Source: an uncultured Rhodospirillales bacterium
GTDB lineage: Bacteria; Pseudomonadota; Alphaproteobacteria; Acetobacterales; Acetobacteraceae
DNA length: 35,689 nt
Direction of reading: 5' to 3'
Assembly: GCA_903891315.1 (NCBI GenBank)
Contig: CAITEF010000118.1
Span: 1 to 35,689 of the forward strand
How positions within the stretch are numbered: position 1 is the first letter of the stretch; each line of letters begins with the position of its first letter. Of this stretch, positions 32,120 through 35,689 are shown one piece after another. The translations under genes were made by a program, and so were the position numbers. The notes under the pieces were generated by a model. That model was not told the DNA's origin. It searched no databases and saw only the letters and a list, made by a program, of their open reading frames with translations.

Positions 32120-33253
32120 TCACCCGAGGCGGGCGCTGCCTTCAGCCGTCACATATGCCAGCCGCCCGGCGACAAAGGTGGCCACCGCGCTGCGCGTGGT
32201 CGGATCGACCACCACGATATCGGCGCGTTGGCCCGCGTTGAGCGTGCCACGGTCGGACAACAAAGTGGCGCGCGCCGGGTTCGTCGAGACCAATGCCCAG
32301 GATTCGGCAAATCCCAGCTCACCGCGGTCGGCCATGATGAAGGGTGACGCCATCAGGCAGGGATAATAGTAATCCGAGGTCAGCACGTTGCAGATCCCAA
32401 GCTCCGCCAATTCAGCCGCCGATTCCCATCCAGTGTGCGAGCCGCCGCGCACCACGTTGGGGGCCCCCATCACGACGAACTGCCCCTGGTCGGTTGCGTA
32501 TTGCCCAATCGCCTTGGTGGTCGGGAATTCGCAGATATCGGCACCGAGCGCATGGAATTTCTGGCGCATCTCGACGGTCTCGTCGTCATGGCTCGCCATC
32601 GGCAGCCGCATCGCGCGCGCCGCCATCGCCAAACGCTCAAGTGCCGCCGGAACCTCAGCTGAGCGGGCGGCGATCCTTTTGGTAAGTGCGGCAAAATCCT
32701 CGTTGCTCATCCCGGCGCGACCGGCATATTTCGCCGCCTCCGCGGGTTTGGCGATCTTGCGCAGGATCGACGGCGTATGATCGTTGAAGGCCAGCATCTG
32801 CACCCGACCGGCGAGGATGTCGGCAATCGCCTCCTCCAGCGCGTCGAGATTGAACGCCTCCCAGCGCAGATGGATGCGCATGTCGCAGACCCATGTGCGG
32901 GCTTCAAGCGCCGTCAGAAACGCGCGCCACGCCTGGATGGAGCGCAGGCCCGGCTCCCAGGACAGCGTCACGCCGTGAAACGCGGTGGTGATGCCGTTGG
33001 CGAGCAATTGCCGCTCGGTGTCCGCCAGACCGAACACCGGGTCGAAGCCGACATTCGGGCGCGGTTGAATCTGGCGCTCGAAGGCGTCGCCGTGAATGTC
33101 GATGATGCCGGGCAGCACCAGCAATCCGGAAGCATCGAAATGCCGGGCGGTGGCGTGCTGGTCGGTGATCACGCCGTCAATCACCCCGAGGTCGCCCGCC
33201 GCAAGCGCGCCGCCGCGCAACACCTGACCGTTGCCGATGATCCAGGAATTCAT
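32120..33253 (-). CDS. phnM: alpha-D-ribose 1-methylphosphonate 5-triphosphate diphosphatase
   Basis: Amidohydrolase-superfamily enzyme of the carbon-phosphorus lyase pathway that releases pyrophosphate from the ribose-triphosphate phosphonate intermediate before PhnJ acts. 377 residues from the chosen start. LPGIIDIHGDAFER carries the metal-binding His/Asp, ITTAFHGVTLSWEPG is a PhnM hallmark, MASHDDET holds further ligands, and ILTSDYYYPCL is near the C-terminal catalytic Asp. The start at 33253 (MNSWIIGNG) fits the family; a codon four residues earlier is possible. It lies 8 bp after phnF, so the two are cotranscribed away from phnGHI. Confidence 0.95.
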   Translation of the reverse strand: MNSWIIGNGQVLRGGALAAGDLGVIDGVITDQHATARHFDASGLLVLPGIIDIHGDAFERQIQPRPNVGFDPVFGLADTERQLLANGITTAFHGVTLSWEPGLRSIQAWRAFLTALEARTWVCDMRIHLRWEAFNLDALEEAIADILAGRVQMLAFNDHTPSILRKIAKPAEAAKYAGRAGMSNEDFAALTKRIAARSAEVPAALERLAMAARAMRLPMASHDDETVEMRQKFHALGADICEFPTTKAIGQYATDQGQFVVMGAPNVVRGGSHTGWESAAELAELGICNVLTSDYYYPCLMASPFIMADRGELGFAESWALVSTNPARATLLSDRGTLNAGQRADIVVVDPTTRSAVATFVAGRLAYVTAEGSARLG

Positions 33254-33261
33254 GGTCTGCC

Positions 33262-33984
33262 TCACGGTTCGAAGACGATCTGCACGCGGGGTGTGGGATA
33301 GCGGCCGATGCCGAACTCCACCACCCTGCCTTGGGCGTCGACATTGATGTTCTCGGCGACCAGGAGCGGTTGCGATTTGGGCATCCGCAACAACGCCGCC
33401 TCCCTGGTCGTGGGCAGACGTGCCGTCACGCGGGAGCTTTGCCGGCGGTAATCCGGCAATCCACAGGCGGCAAGCGCTTCGGATATCCCCATCCCAGTGC
33501 GGAAATATTCATGCAGCAGCGGGAAGCGGCCGGCGGGGAAACAATGCAGGCTGAGGCTGACCGGACGACCATCGGCGAACCCGAGCCGCTCCAAAATCAC
33601 CACATCGGAACCGACCGCCACACCCAACCCCGAGGCCGTCGCGGCATCGGCACCGACAAGGCGCAGATCGACATTCTGGCCTGAGGGTTCCTTGCTATGG
33701 CGTCTGATCCATTCGGAGAACCGGGTGCGGGGGCCGACCGCGTAATCAAGCAATTCCTCTGCGACGAACGAGCCGCGCCCTTGCTCCACCCGCACCAGCC
33801 CGGCACGGGACAGCGCCTCGATGGCGCGGCGGATGGTGTGGCGGTTGACGCTGAAGCGGGTGGCGAGCTGCGCCTCGGTCGGCATGCGCGAACCGGCCGC
33901 GAGCGCGCCGGTCTCGATCTCCTGACGAAGGGCGGTTTCGATGCGTTTCCACACCGCGACACCGTCCTCAGCCGGAACCGTCAT
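33262..33984 (-). CDS. phnF: phosphonate metabolism GntR-family regulator PhnF
   Basis: Cytoplasmic transcription regulator of 240 residues. The N-terminal GntR winged helix (about 8-75) has WKRIETALRQEIETGAL, RMPTEAQLATRFSVNRHTIRRAI and GRGSFVAE. A C-terminal UTRA/HutC ligand-binding domain (about 90-238) includes ILERLGFADGRPVSLSLHCF and LLVAENINVDAQGRVVEFGIGRY. It should control the phn genes through the palindrome at 34054-34075. The start at 33984 (MTVPAED) begins right before the winged helix; the longer frame to 34089 would run through the operator and is rejected. Confidence 0.95.
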   Translation of the reverse strand: MTVPAEDGVAVWKRIETALRQEIETGALAAGSRMPTEAQLATRFSVNRHTIRRAIEALSRAGLVRVEQGRGSFVAEELLDYAVGPRTRFSEWIRRHSKEPSGQNVDLRLVGADAATASGLGVAVGSDVVILERLGFADGRPVSLSLHCFPAGRFPLLHEYFRTGMGISEALAACGLPDYRRQSSRVTARLPTTREAALLRMPKSQPLLVAENINVDAQGRVVEFGIGRYPTPRVQIVFEP

Positions 33985-34027
33985 CGCAACTTCATCCAAA
34001 CCAGCCGCTCCATCGTGCCAGATACGC

Positions 34028-34075
34028 TTGACGTTAAAGCAGGGCGAAGCGTATTTGTCTAGACGTATAGACAAA
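34028..34075 (+). promoter_or_regulatory. phn promoter region with PhnF-type operator
   Basis: A 22-bp near-perfect palindrome at 34054-34075 has half-sites TTTGTCTA and TAGACAAA around a central ACGT, the form expected for a dimeric GntR/HutC regulator. It lies between the divergent phnF (start 33984) and phnG (start 34088), so one site can control both arms. TTGACG at 34028-34033 is a candidate -35 for phnG; the matching -10, GTATTT at 34051-34056, is weak and abuts the operator, which would suit repression. The operator is well supported by symmetry and position, the promoter elements less so. Confidence 0.7.
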
Positions 34076-34087
34076 TTGAGTCCTCGC

Positions 34088-34540
34088 ATGTCGACTGCTG
34101 AAACCTCCCCCCGTCAGATCTGGATGGCCGTGCTCGCCCGGGCCTCGGCGGCAGAATTGGCCGAACACCTTCATTCCGCCCCCGACCTGCCCGGCTTTCG
34201 CGTGTTGCGCGGACCAGAGGCAGGGCTGGTGATGGTGCGCGGCAGGGCCGGTGGCGGTGGGGCACCGTTCAATCTCGGCGAAATGTCCGTCACACGCTGC
34301 ACCATTCGCGATGATGAGGGCCAGATCGGCCACGCCTATGTCAGCGGGCGCGACGCAACCCAGGCCGAACTGGCCGCCCGGATCGACGCCGCCCTGCAGA
34401 ACCCGGAGCGACATGACGCGTTGCAGGCCACCGTGATCGCGCCCTTGGCCTCCACTCAGCAATCCGTCCGCCTCGCCACCACCCGCAAGGCGGCGGCGAC
34501 GCGCGTGCAGTTCTTCACCCTCGCCACGATGCGGAGCTGA
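34088..34540 (+). CDS. phnG: C-P lyase complex subunit PhnG
   Basis: 150-residue subunit of the carbon-phosphorus lyase core complex (PhnG2H2I2J2). RQIWMAVLARA at the N-terminus, FNLGEMSVTRCTIR and GHAYVSGRD near the middle are the conserved PhnG segments. ATG 34088 is the first codon past the operator; upstream in-frame codons from 33941 are inside phnF. phnH follows after 3 bp. The complex lets the cell use organophosphonates as a phosphorus source. Confidence 0.95.
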   Translation: MSTAETSPRQIWMAVLARASAAELAEHLHSAPDLPGFRVLRGPEAGLVMVRGRAGGGGAPFNLGEMSVTRCTIRDDEGQIGHAYVSGRDATQAELAARIDAALQNPERHDALQATVIAPLASTQQSVRLATTRKAAATRVQFFTLATMRS

Positions 34541-34543
34541 GCG

Positions 34544-35128
34544 ATGAGCCTCGACCTCCCAGGCTTTGCCGACCCGGTGCTCGGCGCGCAATCCACCTTC
34601 CGCGCGGTGCTGGAGGCGATGTCTCGCCCTGGCCTGATCGTCGAAGTCGGCCTCGACCTCACCCCGCCCGCCCCGCTCTGCCAATCCGCAGCGGCCGTGG
34701 TGCTGACGCTGGTTGACGCGGATTCCGCCCTCTATCTCACCCCGAACGCAGAGCAGGCGCAGGACTGGATCGTCTTTCACGCCACCCCGCGCATGACGGC
34801 CACTCTGGCCGAGGCCGATTTTGCCTTCGCGCTGACGATGCCGCGCCTCGATCAACTCAATGCCGGAACCGATGACGGCCCGGAGACCGGGGCCACCCTC
34901 ATTCTTCAGGTCGCGGGCTTCACCCAGGGGCATCATTTCGAACTCGCAGGCCCCGGCCTCGCCGAGCCGCGTCTGGTGGAGATTGCCGGTCTTCCAGGCG
35001 ACTTCCCGATGCAATGGGAGGCCAATCATCGCCGCTTCCCGCGCGGGATCGACCTCATTCTCTGCGCCGGAACCAAGCTGATGGCATTGCCGCGTTCGTT
35101 GCGCATCACCGCAAGTCGGGAGGGCTAG
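34544..35128 (+). CDS. phnH: C-P lyase complex subunit PhnH
   Basis: 194-residue subunit of the C-P lyase core. LPGFADPVLGAQSTFRAVLEAMSRPG at the start, LTLVDADSALYL, and FPRGIDLILCAGTKLMALPRSLRI at the end are the conserved PhnH blocks. The ATG lies 3 bp after phnG and the TAG stop directly abuts the phnI start, so all three are coupled. Confidence 0.96.
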   Translation: MSLDLPGFADPVLGAQSTFRAVLEAMSRPGLIVEVGLDLTPPAPLCQSAAAVVLTLVDADSALYLTPNAEQAQDWIVFHATPRMTATLAEADFAFALTMPRLDQLNAGTDDGPETGATLILQVAGFTQGHHFELAGPGLAEPRLVEIAGLPGDFPMQWEANHRRFPRGIDLILCAGTKLMALPRSLRITASREG

Positions 35129-35689
35129 ATGGCCTATGTTGCCGTCAAGGGTGGCGAGCGCGCCATCGACAATGCGCATCTCTGGATGGCCGAGGAACGT
35201 CGCGGCAATCCGGAGGTGCCGGAAATCAGCACCGCGCAAATCAGCGAACAGCTTGGCCGCGCCGTCGACCGCGTGATGGCCGAAGGCTCGCTCTATGACA
35301 CGGGGCTCGCGGCCCTTGCGGTCAAGCAGGCGCAGGGCGACCTGATCGAGGCCGCCTTCCTCGTCCGCGCCTACCGCACCACCCTGCCCCGCTTCGCCGC
35401 TTCGCTGCCGCTCGACACCGCCGAGATGACGGTCCGCCGCCGGATTTCGGCGGTGTTCAAGGACATGCCTGGCGGCCAGTTGCTTGGCCCCACCTATGAC
35501 TACACCCACCGCCTGCTCGACTTCGCACTGCAGGCCGGCTTCACCCCGCCCGCCCCGGCCGAGGCGGAGGCAGGCCCTGCCGACCTCGCCCATATCCACA
35601 CCATTCTCGGACACGAAGGCCTGATCGAAGCCGACATCGCCGGCGACCAGGAGCCCGGCGACCTCACCCGCGAGCCGCTCGCCTTCCCC
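35129..35689 (+). CDS. phnI: C-P lyase complex subunit PhnI (5' part, runs off the window)
   Basis: The first 187 codons stay open to the last base. MAYVAVKGGERAIDNAHLW and EERRGNPEVPEI are the classic PhnI N-terminus, followed by VMAEGSLYDTGLAALAVKQAQGD, ARAYRTTLPRF-like VRAYRTTLPRF and LLGPTYDYTHRLLDF. PhnI removes adenine from ATP (with PhnGHL) to load the phosphonate on ribose triphosphate. GGGAGG at 35118-35123 is a good ribosome binding site. The rest of the gene, and presumably phnJ, phnK and phnL, lie to the right. Confidence 0.95.
   Translation, partial: MAYVAVKGGERAIDNAHLWMAEERRGNPEVPEISTAQISEQLGRAVDRVMAEGSLYDTGLAALAVKQAQGDLIEAAFLVRAYRTTLPRFAASLPLDTAEMTVRRRISAVFKDMPGGQLLGPTYDYTHRLLDFALQAGFTPPAPAEAEAGPADLAHIHTILGHEGLIEADIAGDQEPGDLTREPLAFP

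Noticed and set aside
34034-35614. 526-codon minus-strand open frame
   Set aside because: Antisense to phnG, phnH and phnI, which are certain from conserved blocks; it also crosses the phn operator.
1-35689. CRISPR arrays, transposase genes, prophage genes, rRNA
   Set aside because: No regularly spaced repeats, no transposase or phage protein among the credible genes, and no rRNA-like sequence was seen.

Overview
The window looks like a chromosomal segment of an alphaproteobacterium, possibly Rhodospirillales-like. Evidence is the mfd / sdhE / recG neighbourhood, high GC with G/C-rich third positions, dense operons with 1-4 bp overlaps, and a carbon-phosphorus lyase locus in which phnF-phnM diverge from phnGHI. 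The genus cannot be decided from the sequence alone.

Layout. (1) 1-5971 is housekeeping: mfd and sdhE on the minus strand, recG diverging from sdhE with only 3 bp between starts. (2) 6014-11416 is a tightly overlapped plus-strand operon: a GldA-like ATPase, a GldF-like permease, a GldG-like auxiliary protein, a DUF4340 protein, a Nudix hydrolase and a flavin-reductase-fold protein. (3) 11612-13954 (minus) is a membrane hybrid histidine kinase, followed by tRNA-Leu(CAA). (4) 14519-31809 is a surface-polysaccharide locus lying exactly between tRNA-Leu(CAA) and tRNA-Asn(GTT). (5) 32120 to the right edge is the phosphonate locus phnM-phnF / phnG-phnH-phnI, with a palindromic PhnF-type operator between the divergent arms. 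Two copies of one imperfect palindromic intergenic repeat sit at 3472-3572 and 11472-11560.

The polysaccharide locus holds an FkbM methyltransferase, an atypical glycosyltransferase, an SDR epimerase/reductase, then a translationally coupled run: RfbH (E1), RfbF, RfbG, a CBS-GHMP kinase fusion, a NeuB-SAF-TIM-barrel fusion and a ThDP-dependent acetolactate-synthase-like enzyme. These are followed by a double acyltransferase, a family 2 glycosyltransferase, and a convergent Wzm/Wzt ABC exporter pair. RfbF, RfbG and RfbH should make the CDP-3,6-dideoxy-4-keto-glucose series. A ThDP enzyme beside them recalls yersiniose biosynthesis, where YerE adds a two-carbon branch. The extra kinase and the NeuB-type PEP-condensing fusion are not explained by that pathway and suggest a branched or higher-carbon sugar. 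No Wzy or Wzx is seen, so export is probably ABC-transporter dependent.

The main candidates for something undescribed are this kinase / NeuB-TIM / ThDP module and the protein containing two complete membrane acyltransferase domains.
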